Source: Methanobacterium sp.
Lineage (GTDB): Archaea; Methanobacteriota; Methanobacteria; Methanobacteriales; Methanobacteriaceae
Length of the DNA: 5,927 nucleotides
Direction: 5' to 3'
Assembly (NCBI GenBank): GCA_030539815.1
Contig: JAUNXM010000123.1
Coordinates: 1-5,927, forward strand
Part shown: positions 1 through 5,927 of the stretch, piece after piece
Numbering within the stretch: the first letter of the stretch is position 1
Layout: each line of letters opens with the position of its first letter
Translations under genes and position numbers: made by a program
Notes under the pieces: generated by a model
Told to the model about the DNA's origin: nothing
Seen by the model: the letters and a program-made list of their open reading frames with translations, nothing else
The model's database searches: none

Positions 1-462
1 ACAACTTTTTTCCATAATACCCTCTAATTTAAAACTATTTTTTTCAAGAACCTTTCGGGAGGCTTTGTTATGCTCCAGTGGTTTGGCAAATATTCTTTCC
101 AGACCCAAGTCGTTGAAACCATACTCCACAATTCCTTTTATTGCGGAAGAAGTGATACCCTTACCCCAATATTTTTCTCCCAGCCAGTATCCCATCTCGG
201 CAGAAATCCTTTCAATATCTTCACCCAAGGTTAGGCCTATACCTCCAACTGCCTTATCCTCCAATGTTATGGTCAGAATACAATTTTCGTCCTGAGTACT
301 GGCAATCTTTAACCACGATTTACCGTCATCAATGGTGTAGGGATAGGGGAATTGATCTCGCATGTTAATGGCTATACGGTAATTATTGGCATTTTCCACC
401 AAACTCTCAACATCTGATAAATTCCACTCCCTTAAAACACATCGATCACATTCAATCCTCAT
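1..462 (-). CDS. GNAT family N-acetyltransferase, RimJ/RimL-like (C-terminus cut by window edge)
   Basis: This is a partial gene of 154 codons read from ATG at 462-460 to the left edge without a stop. Family proteins are usually about 170-185 residues, so only a short C-terminal piece should be missing. The translation starts MRIECDRCVLREW, matching the 'LREW' opening of RimJ/RimL-type acetyltransferases. Motif A is visible as GYWLGEKYWGKG (residues 91-102), the acetyl-CoA pyrophosphate loop, with Lys97 where Gln/Arg is usual. Motif B follows as LERIFAKPLEHNKASRKVLE (121-140), with the typical Asn (N132) and 'AS..VL.K..F' pattern. Such enzymes move an acetyl group from acetyl-CoA to a protein N-terminus or small amine in the cytoplasm; the substrate cannot be told from sequence. 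The start is supported by GGGTG seven bases upstream. A CxxC pair (C5, C8) near the N-terminus has no obvious role. The gene is divergent from the glycosylase gene. Confidence 0.93.
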   Translation of the reverse strand, partial: MRIECDRCVLREWNLSDVESLVENANNYRIAINMRDQFPYPYTIDDGKSWLKIASTQDENCILTITLEDKAVGGIGLTLGEDIERISAEMGYWLGEKYWGKGITSSAIKGIVEYGFNDLGLERIFAKPLEHNKASRKVLEKNSFKLEGIMEKSC

Positions 463-469
463 TATTTTA

Positions 470-474
470 CACCC
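470..474 (-). promoter_or_regulatory. Ribosome binding site of the GNAT gene
   Basis: GGGTG on the minus strand lies seven bases before the ATG at 462 and matches part of the archaeal GGAGGTGATC consensus. An out-of-frame ATG overlaps this site and opens a four-codon frame that closes in TAATG, so its stop overlaps the real start. It may be chance. Confidence 0.55.
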
Positions 475-514
475 ATAAACAATTGTTCTAGTAATCACTT
501 ATTAATAATGTCTA

Positions 515-522
515 ATATATTT
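515..522 (-). promoter_or_regulatory. Putative archaeal TATA box of the GNAT gene
   Basis: AAATATAT on the minus strand lies about 50 bases upstream of the GNAT start. Archaeal transcription normally starts some 22-27 bases downstream of the box centre. This would place the start near 490-495 and give a leader of roughly 30 bases that includes the GGGTG site. The surrounding DNA is AT-rich, so the match is suggestive only. Confidence 0.4.
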
Positions 523-576
523 GAGTACCAAAAGGGATTAGAGTAATAAAAGGGAATTTTAAGTTAAAGGAATGGG

Positions 577-584
577 TATAAATA
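577..584 (+). promoter_or_regulatory. Putative archaeal TATA box of the DNA glycosylase gene
   Basis: TATAAATA is preceded by a purine-rich stretch (AAAGGAATGGG) that could serve as the BRE for TFB. Initiation about 25 bases downstream would fall near 603-608. That is after the in-frame ATG at 591 and before the ATG at 630, so this box both explains expression of the gene and argues for the later start codon. The remainder of the divergent gap (463-629) shows no gene. Confidence 0.5.
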
Positions 585-617
585 TGCTGGATGGGGCTTA
601 ACGACTTGAACATGTTT

Positions 618-624
618 AGGGGAG
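618..624 (+). promoter_or_regulatory. Ribosome binding site that decides the glycosylase start
   Basis: AGGGGAG ends five bases before the ATG at 630. The other in-frame ATGs at 591 and 612 have no comparable purine-rich site at a suitable distance, so 630 is preferred. Confidence 0.6.
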
Positions 625-629
625 TCTTA

Positions 630-1316
630 ATGAGTGATGTGATTTTAGAAATCTATGAAAAACTTTTCAGACTTTACGGTCCTCAGGGTTGGTGGCCGTT
701 AATGGATCTGGAATCAAAAAATTTGAATAAAACCGGGGCCACCAGTGGTTATCATCCCCTGAATTATGATCTTCCGGTAACTGGAAACCAAAAATATGAG
801 ATTATTTTAGGGGCAATATTAACCCAGAACACCACCTGGACATCAGCACAGAACGCACTCCTGAACCTTAAGGAATTAGATGCTATGGACCCGGACAATC
901 TCCTGGCACTTGATGAAGATGTTCTTAAGGAAGCAGTTCGCCCTGCAGGTTTCTTAAACCAGAAATCACAGTATATAATCAACATTACCCGATTTTTCAA
1001 ATCCCTGAATGGTCGGACTCCTGGAAGAAAAGAGATTTTGAAGGTAAAAGGTGTGGGAAACGAAACTGCCGATTCTGTGTTACTATATGCCTACCATGAG
1101 CCAGAATTCGTGGTGGATACTTACACCCGGAGAATATTCAGTCATCTGGGGCTGGTGGATGGGAAAATCAGTTACCTTGATCTTAAAGAGATCTTCCAAA
1201 GTAATTTACCTGCTGATGTGCCGTTGTACCAGGAATACCATGCACTGATAGTTGAACATGCGAAAAGACATTACCAGAAAAAGCCTTATACTGAAATTTT
1301 AAAGTTGAATAAATAA
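630..1316 (+). CDS. HhH-GPD DNA glycosylase, endonuclease III superfamily (MagIII-like, no Fe-S cluster)
   Basis: This 228-residue protein of the endonuclease III (HhH-GPD) superfamily probably removes a damaged base from DNA as the first step of base excision repair. Visible motifs are YGPQGWWPL (16-24), [13 protein letters not shown] (56-68; the 'GAxLTQNT' helix typical of Nth/MutY/MagIII), RPAGFLNQK (104-112), the helix-hairpin-helix [14 protein letters not shown] (138-151) and the GPD-loop catalytic aspartate D163 in VVDTYTRR. The Nth lyase lysine of 'GxGRKTA' is Glu145 here, which points to a monofunctional glycosylase. There is no cysteine in the whole protein, so the 4Fe-4S cluster of Nth is absent. 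By alignment to the 'C....KP.C..C' region of Nth, His214, Thr221 and Leu224 sit at the cysteine positions, while Lys218-Pro219 is kept. About 30 residues (25-55) separate WWPL from the first core helix. ATG 630 was chosen over 591 and 612 because of AGGGGAG upstream and the TATA box at 577-584. The substrate (3-methyladenine, oxidised pyrimidine or mismatch) is not determined. Confidence 0.9.
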   Translation: MSDVILEIYEKLFRLYGPQGWWPLMDLESKNLNKTGATSGYHPLNYDLPVTGNQKYEIILGAILTQNTTWTSAQNALLNLKELDAMDPDNLLALDEDVLKEAVRPAGFLNQKSQYIINITRFFKSLNGRTPGRKEILKVKGVGNETADSVLLYAYHEPEFVVDTYTRRIFSHLGLVDGKISYLDLKEIFQSNLPADVPLYQEYHALIVEHAKRHYQKKPYTEILKLNK

Positions 1317-1337
1317 CGGATTGAAATACCCTGTAAG

Positions 1338-1353
1338 ATTCTTTTTTCTATTT
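1338..1353 (+). terminator. Putative U-rich terminator of the glycosylase gene
   Basis: ATTCTTTTTTCTATTT begins about 20 bases after the glycosylase stop and contains six consecutive T. Archaeal RNA polymerase commonly terminates at such U-rich tracts without a hairpin, and I see no hairpin before it. It overlaps the stop codon of the convergent kinase gene (1348-1350). The 31-bp gap has no equally clear tract in the other direction. Confidence 0.4.
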
Positions 1354-4104
1354 AAGTCTTTCTTGGTACTCTAATTCTTTGAATTTCAACCTAAAGTCTG
1401 TTCCCTGACTCCTGTTCAGTGTGATCTCTGCCCCCAGTTGATGGGCTAGATTTGAAACCAGCTGCAAACCCAGTGATTTCAGGTTATCAAGGTCAATGTG
1501 TCTGGGAATACCAATTCCATTATCGCTTACAATTAGTTCATATTCGTTTCCAGTGATTTTTAGGGATACTTTTATCTCGCCAGTTTTTTTATTGGGAAAT
1601 GCATATTTGAGGCTGTTGGAAACTAGTTCATTAATTATAAGGCCTAATGGGATGGCGGTTTCCATACTCAGGGCAACGGTTCCCATTTTGATTACTGGTT
1701 TTATGGTGTATCTTGGGACACCATGGGTGTAAAATAACCCGTAAACCAGTTTTTCAACGTATTCTTTGAAGTTTATGTGACTCAGGTCAGAAGATTCGTA
1801 AAGCTTTTCATGAACCATGGCCATGGATTTAACCCGGGCCTGACTATCCCCTAACACCATTTTAGTTTCCTCTTCTTCCACATACTGTTTCTGCAGGTTC
1901 ATGAGGCTGGTGACAATTTGCATATTATTTTTAACCCGGTGATGTATTTCTCGCAGTAAAAGTTCTTTTTCATTTAAATTAGCAATTATCTTTTCTCTAT
2001 ACCTTATTCTTTGAATTGCCAGAGCATAATATGCTGATATTCTTTTTAAGGCCTCTAGATCCATTTCATTGTATTCATGGGTGGAGTTTGCCAGTGCAAT
2101 CTGTCCCACTAAATCATTTCCCATAACCACCGGTACAGAAATGAAACTCTCCAGAGGTATGTGGCCTCCAGGTAGTCCTTTATACGATTCGTGGGTTTGT
2201 GGAGAATTGGTGTAAAACCCAGTTAAAGTGTTAAGGGAATGACCCCACAAAGCTGGATAAAGACCATCCTCACCACAGGGGAATCTGATCTTATCATCCA
2301 ATTCAACCTGACATTCTTCCATCATTTTGGTGAAGGTGTGAACAACCATATCCTGGTTATGGGGATCAATGGTGGCTACGTAACCTTTATGGCTCCCGGT
2401 GATCTTTTTCGACTCCTCTAAAATGGAAGTAGCTATATCTTCTAGGGATGATTTTTCAGAGATCATTGGTAAATATATTCGGGATAGGGACTGATTTATT
2501 TCAAGTTCCCATTTCAGGTCATCCAGATACTCCCGCTGTTGGGTGATGTCCTGGGCCGCACCATAGATTCTTAAAATACCTTCCTTTTCATCTAAAACCC
2601 CGCGAACATGGTTTCGAAGCCATCGCACTTCACCAGTACTGGTGATAATGCGGAAAATGCGGACATTAGTTGAACCCGCCGTCAGATCATAAAGTTGATT
2701 GTTGGCAATTTTTTCATCATCAGGATGAACTGTGAACATCCAGCAACGATTTTCCATTAGTTCTTTCTCATTGTAACCAGTTATGTTATAAAATGAATCA
2801 GTTATCCAGTCCACATGGTATTGGCCGGTTTCTCCCTGCACACAAGAATAGGCAAAATCATTGATTAACTGCCCCACCATACGATGGCGTTCTTCAGATT
2901 CCTTTAAAAGATTCTCTGTTTTTTTCCGTGAGGTTACATCCCGTACTATGGCCTGGATTAAATATTCTTCTTCGATTAGTAGCCGGTTTAAAGTTACTTC
3001 AGCGTAGAAAATAGTTCCATCTAAACGGATATGTTTCCACTGAAAATGCTGAGGATGTCCCTTTAAGGCCTTTTTAATTAGCTCATAAGCTCTTTCCCCG
3101 GATCTGGAACCATCTGGTTGTAATTCTGGTGAGAAAACATCTGGTTTTTCTCCGATTATCTGATCCCTGGTTACACCATACATCTTTAGAGCCTTGGGGT
3201 TGCATTCCACGAAACGTTGATCCTTCATTAGGAATATTCCATCATCGGCATTGTCAAAGAGAGCACGATATTTATTTTCACTCACTTTAAGAGCATTTTC
3301 AACTTCTTTACGATGAGTAATATCAACCATGAGCCCAATTAAACCCGCTACTTCTCCATGAGCATCATCAAAGATGGTCTTGTTAAACAGCACCGTGTGT
3401 CGTGAACCATCGGCATATTTAACCGGAGCCTCATAAACCTGCAAATTCCTATTTTTCATTAATTCTACATCTTTAAGATGATATTTATCTGCCAAATCCT
3501 TTGGAGATATATCATAAACTGTTTTACCAATGATTTCTTCCCGAGATAAGCCTATGAATTTTTCAAATGCAGTGTTGCAACCAACATATGTGTAACTTTT
3601 GTCTTTGTAGAAAAGGGGGTAGGGAATGGTATCAACCAGGTGCTGCAAGAAGTGGTACTGGTTTCTTAGCTGATCCTGTATCTCCATTTTCAGAGTAATA
3701 TCATGGAAATACCATATTCTACCATTATAATTATCCTCAGAATCAATTAATGGAGCAGAATACCTTTCAAAAATCCTGCCATCCTTGAATTCTATTTCAT
3801 CCCTACTAACTTCAGATTTATGAGCATAAAGATACTCAACCGTCTCTACAAAGTTTTTAGGGTCTTTTAACTGTTTCAAGACAAAATCAATTATTTTTTT
3901 ATCATCCCCATCTATTAACAGTGTTTTACTTATATTCCACATTTCCACAAATCGTTGGTTGTAAAGGATTGGTTTACCCTCAGGATCCACCACCAGAATT
4001 CCTTCAATAGATGATTCCAACTGTGCCTCTAGAAGCGTGTTCTTAAAGTCTATCTCCGATTCTTTCCTTTTCTGTTCAGTTATATCCAAGCAGATTCCAC
4101 TCAT
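1348..4104 (-). CDS. PAS/GAF sensor histidine kinase, HisKA_2 type: C-terminal part of a frameshifted gene
   Basis: This 918-codon frame encodes the signalling half of a multi-PAS histidine kinase, which should autophosphorylate on His and pass phosphate to a response regulator. Order of domains: end of a PAS (LDITEQK, 6-12), PAS (about 24-140), PAS (about 148-267, ending DITHRK), PAS (about 277-395, DVTSRK), PAS_3-like (about 407-525, DITQQR), GAF (about 540-705, with SVPVVMGNDLVGQIALANS), then HisKA_2 and HATPase_c. The H-box is LLREIHHRVKNN, with H722 the likely phosphoacceptor. The N-box is IINELVSNSLKYAFP (823-837), and the ATP lid carries DNGIGIP (861-867) and SLGLQLV (877-883). All kinase core motifs look intact. 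There is no transmembrane segment, so this part is cytoplasmic. The ATG at 4104 is not a convincing native start: it falls inside the last strand of a PAS domain, and the nearest GGGGAGG is 17 bases away. The upstream frame stops two bases before it, and the missing PAS residues are encoded just upstream in this same frame. No response regulator is adjacent. Confidence 0.88.
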   Translation of the reverse strand: MSGICLDITEQKRKESEIDFKNTLLEAQLESSIEGILVVDPEGKPILYNQRFVEMWNISKTLLIDGDDKKIIDFVLKQLKDPKNFVETVEYLYAHKSEVSRDEIEFKDGRIFERYSAPLIDSEDNYNGRIWYFHDITLKMEIQDQLRNQYHFLQHLVDTIPYPLFYKDKSYTYVGCNTAFEKFIGLSREEIIGKTVYDISPKDLADKYHLKDVELMKNRNLQVYEAPVKYADGSRHTVLFNKTIFDDAHGEVAGLIGLMVDITHRKEVENALKVSENKYRALFDNADDGIFLMKDQRFVECNPKALKMYGVTRDQIIGEKPDVFSPELQPDGSRSGERAYELIKKALKGHPQHFQWKHIRLDGTIFYAEVTLNRLLIEEEYLIQAIVRDVTSRKKTENLLKESEERHRMVGQLINDFAYSCVQGETGQYHVDWITDSFYNITGYNEKELMENRCWMFTVHPDDEKIANNQLYDLTAGSTNVRIFRIITSTGEVRWLRNHVRGVLDEKEGILRIYGAAQDITQQREYLDDLKWELEINQSLSRIYLPMISEKSSLEDIATSILEESKKITGSHKGYVATIDPHNQDMVVHTFTKMMEECQVELDDKIRFPCGEDGLYPALWGHSLNTLTGFYTNSPQTHESYKGLPGGHIPLESFISVPVVMGNDLVGQIALANSTHEYNEMDLEALKRISAYYALAIQRIRYREKIIANLNEKELLLREIHHRVKNNMQIVTSLMNLQKQYVEEEETKMVLGDSQARVKSMAMVHEKLYESSDLSHINFKEYVEKLVYGLFYTHGVPRYTIKPVIKMGTVALSMETAIPLGLIINELVSNSLKYAFPNKKTGEIKVSLKITGNEYELIVSDNGIGIPRHIDLDNLKSLGLQLVSNLAHQLGAEITLNRSQGTDFRLKFKELEYQERLK

Positions 4105-4106
4105 TC

Positions 4107-5927
4107 TCAGAGGTTTATCATCCTCCCCGTAATAGGTGGTTCCCAGGGCCCGGATCCATATTTCATCCCCTCGGGAGTTATGATTCTGTACTCATTTTCC
4201 AGGAAATCTTGGTTCGCTATGGCACGATTAATCCGATCCATGGCAGGTTCACGGTCTTCAGGATGCATGATTTCTAACCAGGTTTCAAAAGATGGTTCTG
4301 CTGTAGAAGGTAATGCGAAAAGTTCATAAAATTCAGGAGACCAATTTAACGTATTGGTGAGCATGTCCCAATCCCAAAAACCACTTTTTGCAGCTTTTTG
4401 GGCAAATGCCAGCCATTCGTTGGACAATCTGAGATTTTCTTCACTTTCATGAAGTGCTTTAACCATTTTATCCCGATCTTTTTCTGTTTCTATAGAATCT
4501 ACAGCCAGGGAAATATCCATCCCCATCTCCCGAACCAATGCAACTTCTTCTTTATCAGAGAAAAATCCTGCTTCTGAAGAATAAATATTTAGAATTCCGA
4601 TTAAATTTCCCCTAAATTTAACAGGAATCAAAACTAAAGATTTATAACCTCTTTTCAAAGCTTCTGAAATCCATTTAATATTTGATTCATTTTCAATATC
4701 TTCAATAACCACCAATTCACCAGTTTTTACCAATATATTAACCGGGTTATCTTGAGTTGGTATTTCACGAATATTTAGGGATATCTTTTCCAAAAAACCA
4801 TCTTCATACCCATAATGACTTACAGGGACGATGCTACCAGTGTCATGGTCAATTTTGCCCATCCATGCCATCTTAAATTTACCATAATTAACACAAATTT
4901 CACATATTCGCGCGAATAATTCTTCAGTATCCTCAATTCTCACCAATGCCTGGTTAACCTGACTCAGTGTTGCGTAAAGCCTGTACAATCTATTAATTCC
5001 TTCTTCATCTTTCTTACGGCTAGTGATATCCAGAAGAGACGCTACACTCTTTTTGGTGCCGGGAATCATACCCACCTCTAAATGAATGTATTTTTGTACC
5101 CCGTTACGGTCAATGAACCGGAAATCATATATTTCAGGGGCACTTTGCGGGTTATTTCGACGGAGACTATGGTATTCAGTCATTCGTGCCAGGTCATCGG
5201 CTTCCACAAATTCAGTCCAGGTTTTTTTACCCTCTAATTCTTCTTTTTGGTAACCGCTAAGTTTTTCAAATTTAGCATTTACCAGAGAGATGGTGGTATC
5301 TTCTTCAATAATCACAGTGGCAGTTCCGGTGTGATTAAAAATCGCCCGATAGTATGATTCAGATTTTTCCAACGCCTTTTCGTCTTTTTTGGTTTGGGTG
5401 ATATCACGTACGAAGGCCTCGGTACCCTCGATTTCACCATTATCCCCGTAGCAATACTGTGCATTCATGGATGCCCAGAACGTTGTACCATCTTTTCTTA
5501 GGCCTTCACCCTCCATATTTTCAACTTTTCCCTCAGATTCGAGTTTTTCTATGATTTTTTCCTGATCTTCAGGATATTTATAGAGGGAAACAGACGATAT
5601 ACCCTTCATCTCCTGAGGGGACTTGAATCGGTACATACTTGCCGCGGAGGGGCTTGCCATTTCTATACGACCTTCCTTATCCCCACGAAGGTAGGCGTCT
5701 TGCAAATTTTCAATAATGGTACGGTATCTTCTTTCACTTTCTTTTAATGCTTCTTCAACCATTTTACGTTGGGAAATATCTTCAAAAATGGTGGCAAAAT
5801 AACCCTTCTCTTCACTGTAAACCGTTATGGAAAAATGTTTTTCCAATGTCTCGAAGTACATTTCAAAAACATTGCTTTCACCAGTTAAAGCCACTTGCCC
5901 ACAAAGTTCCATGAATTTAGGATTGGC
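4107..5927 (-). CDS. PAS/GAF sensor protein: N-terminal part of a frameshifted histidine kinase, 5' end outside window
   Basis: The frame is open through the right edge. The ATG at 5912 is preceded in frame by codons for ANPKF, and the sequence after it (MELCGQVALTGES) is the middle of a PAS domain, so the true start lies outside. Numbering from that Met, the domains are: partial PAS ending in EDISQRK (44-50), PAS (about 62-175, RDITQTK), PAS (about 186-300, LDITSRK), GAF (about 308-475, with AWMGKIDHDTGSIVPVSHYG and KSLVLIPVKFRGNLIGILNI), a linker helix, and the first part of a PAS_3-type domain (about 495-582, with MHPEDREPAMDRI and NEYRIITPEG). After G582 the last 19 residues no longer resemble PAS and end at TGA 4107-4109. 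The expected continuation (DEIWIRALGTTYYGEDDKPL) is found in the neighbouring frame. The piece has no kinase domain of its own. It would supply the signal-sensing input; ligands are unknown, and no Cys- or His-based cofactor site is obvious. Confidence 0.85.
   Translation of the reverse strand, partial: ANPKFMELCGQVALTGESNVFEMYFETLEKHFSITVYSEEKGYFATIFEDISQRKMVEEALKESERRYRTIIENLQDAYLRGDKEGRIEMASPSAASMYRFKSPQEMKGISSVSLYKYPEDQEKIIEKLESEGKVENMEGEGLRKDGTTFWASMNAQYCYGDNGEIEGTEAFVRDITQTKKDEKALEKSESYYRAIFNHTGTATVIIEEDTTISLVNAKFEKLSGYQKEELEGKKTWTEFVEADDLARMTEYHSLRRNNPQSAPEIYDFRFIDRNGVQKYIHLEVGMIPGTKKSVASLLDITSRKKDEEGINRLYRLYATLSQVNQALVRIEDTEELFARICEICVNYGKFKMAWMGKIDHDTGSIVPVSHYGYEDGFLEKISLNIREIPTQDNPVNILVKTGELVVIEDIENESNIKWISEALKRGYKSLVLIPVKFRGNLIGILNIYSSEAGFFSDKEEVALVREMGMDISLAVDSIETEKDRDKMVKALHESEENLRLSNEWLAFAQKAAKSGFWDWDMLTNTLNWSPEFYELFALPSTAEPSFETWLEIMHPEDREPAMDRINRAIANQDFLENEYRIITPEGMKYGSGPWEPPITGRMINL
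4167..4170 (-). other. Frameshift point: G run one base short
   Basis: On the minus strand the run reads CCC GAG GGG ATG AAA in the upstream frame. With one extra G it reads CCC GAG GGG GAT GAA ATA TGG, giving the normal PAS sequence TPEGDEIWIRALGT and joining both halves. The downstream frame has a stop at 4192-4194 and the upstream frame stops at 4107-4109, so the shift must lie between them. The G4 tract is the best site, both by PAS homology and as a homopolymer. A one-base deletion or a sequencing error fits; a canonical slippery heptamer is not present. Confidence 0.85.

Larger units (their letters stand above)
1348..5927 (-). pseudogene. Whole interrupted multi-PAS/GAF histidine kinase locus (partial at 5' end)
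   Basis: This entry describes the two preceding kinase parts as one gene. With the G run corrected, the window encodes about 1526 continuous residues: partial PAS, PAS, PAS, GAF, PAS_3, PAS, PAS, PAS, PAS_3, GAF, HisKA_2, HATPase_c. Eight PAC-type endings (D[IV][ST] followed by basic residues) can be counted. No other stop or frame break appears and the kinase motifs are intact, so the change is recent or an artefact rather than an old decayed gene. If it is real, the sensor and kinase modules are made separately or the kinase is lost. If it is an error, this is a normal long soluble sensor kinase. Confidence 0.6.

Noticed and set aside
65..295. Open frame of 76 codons on the plus strand
   Set aside because: It is antisense to the GNAT gene, whose conserved motifs are clear on the minus strand. 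The plus-strand product has no recognisable domain and no ribosome site.
463..629. Small RNA or small protein gene in the divergent gap
   Set aside because: I found no tRNA-like fold, no stable hairpin and no credible short frame with a ribosome site; the two promoters explain the region.
764..1248. Open frames at 764-1000 (minus) and 1051-1248 (plus) inside the glycosylase gene
   Set aside because: Both overlap the HhH-GPD coding region in other frames and their products show no family resemblance.
1317..1347. Hairpin (intrinsic bacterial-type) terminator between the convergent genes
   Set aside because: No inverted repeat with a GC stem precedes the T tract; only the T-rich run itself is supported.
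1496..2421. Open frames at 1496-1732 and 2239-2421 on the plus strand
   Set aside because: They are antisense to the HATPase and GAF regions of the kinase, where the minus-strand protein is strongly conserved.
4102..4104. ATG at 4104 as the genuine start of an independent kinase gene
   Set aside because: It lies inside a PAS domain tail, and the residues before it in the same frame (GEDDKPLR) continue the domain. The close ribosome site expected for a primary start is absent, so it is at most a restart site.
5910..5912. ATG at 5912 as the true start of the N-terminal kinase part
   Set aside because: The frame stays open to the window edge (ANPKF before the Met), and the protein from this Met begins in the middle of a PAS fold.
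1348..5927. A novel multi-gene system such as defence, CRISPR or a mobile element
   Set aside because: The region is one sensor kinase gene; there are no direct repeats with spacers, transposase, integrase, toxin or nuclease motifs.

Overview
The window reads as chromosomal DNA of a methanogenic archaeon, most likely a mesophilic member of the Methanobacteriales close to Methanobacterium. This is an inference. It rests on the AT-leaning base composition, archaeal-type TATA boxes placed ahead of both divergent genes, a U-rich tract in place of a hairpin terminator, and a very long PAS/GAF sensor kinase of the HisKA_2 type that is common in that group. No marker gene such as rRNA or a methanogenesis gene is present to prove it.

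Layout. The left edge (1-462, minus strand) holds the N-terminal 154 codons of a RimJ/RimL-type GNAT acetyltransferase cut by the window edge. Bases 463-629 are a divergent promoter region with one TATA box per direction. Bases 630-1316 (plus) encode a 228-residue HhH-GPD DNA glycosylase of the endonuclease III superfamily. It keeps the catalytic Asp but lacks the lyase Lys and all cysteines, so it looks closer to the MagIII-like base-excision glycosylases than to true Nth. A T-rich tract lies in the 31-bp convergent gap.

The remaining 4.6 kb (1348 to beyond 5927, minus) is one large multi-PAS/GAF histidine kinase gene read as two frames. The N-terminal half (4107 to the right edge) and the C-terminal half (1348-4104) meet inside a single PAS domain. 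Adding one G to the G4 run at 4167-4170 restores an uninterrupted protein of about 1526 residues in the window: 8 PAS units, 2 GAF domains and a HisKA_2/HATPase kinase core. It is therefore a frameshifted gene, or a one-base sequencing/assembly error, rather than two independent genes. Its true N-terminus is outside the window.

The three loci show no functional link. The kinase would sense intracellular signals and pass phosphate to a response regulator not present here, the glycosylase acts in base excision repair, and the GNAT protein acetylates an unknown substrate. I see no mobile element, CRISPR array, tRNA or rRNA, and no evidence for a new multi-gene system. The most notable points are the kinase frameshift and the cysteine-free glycosylase.
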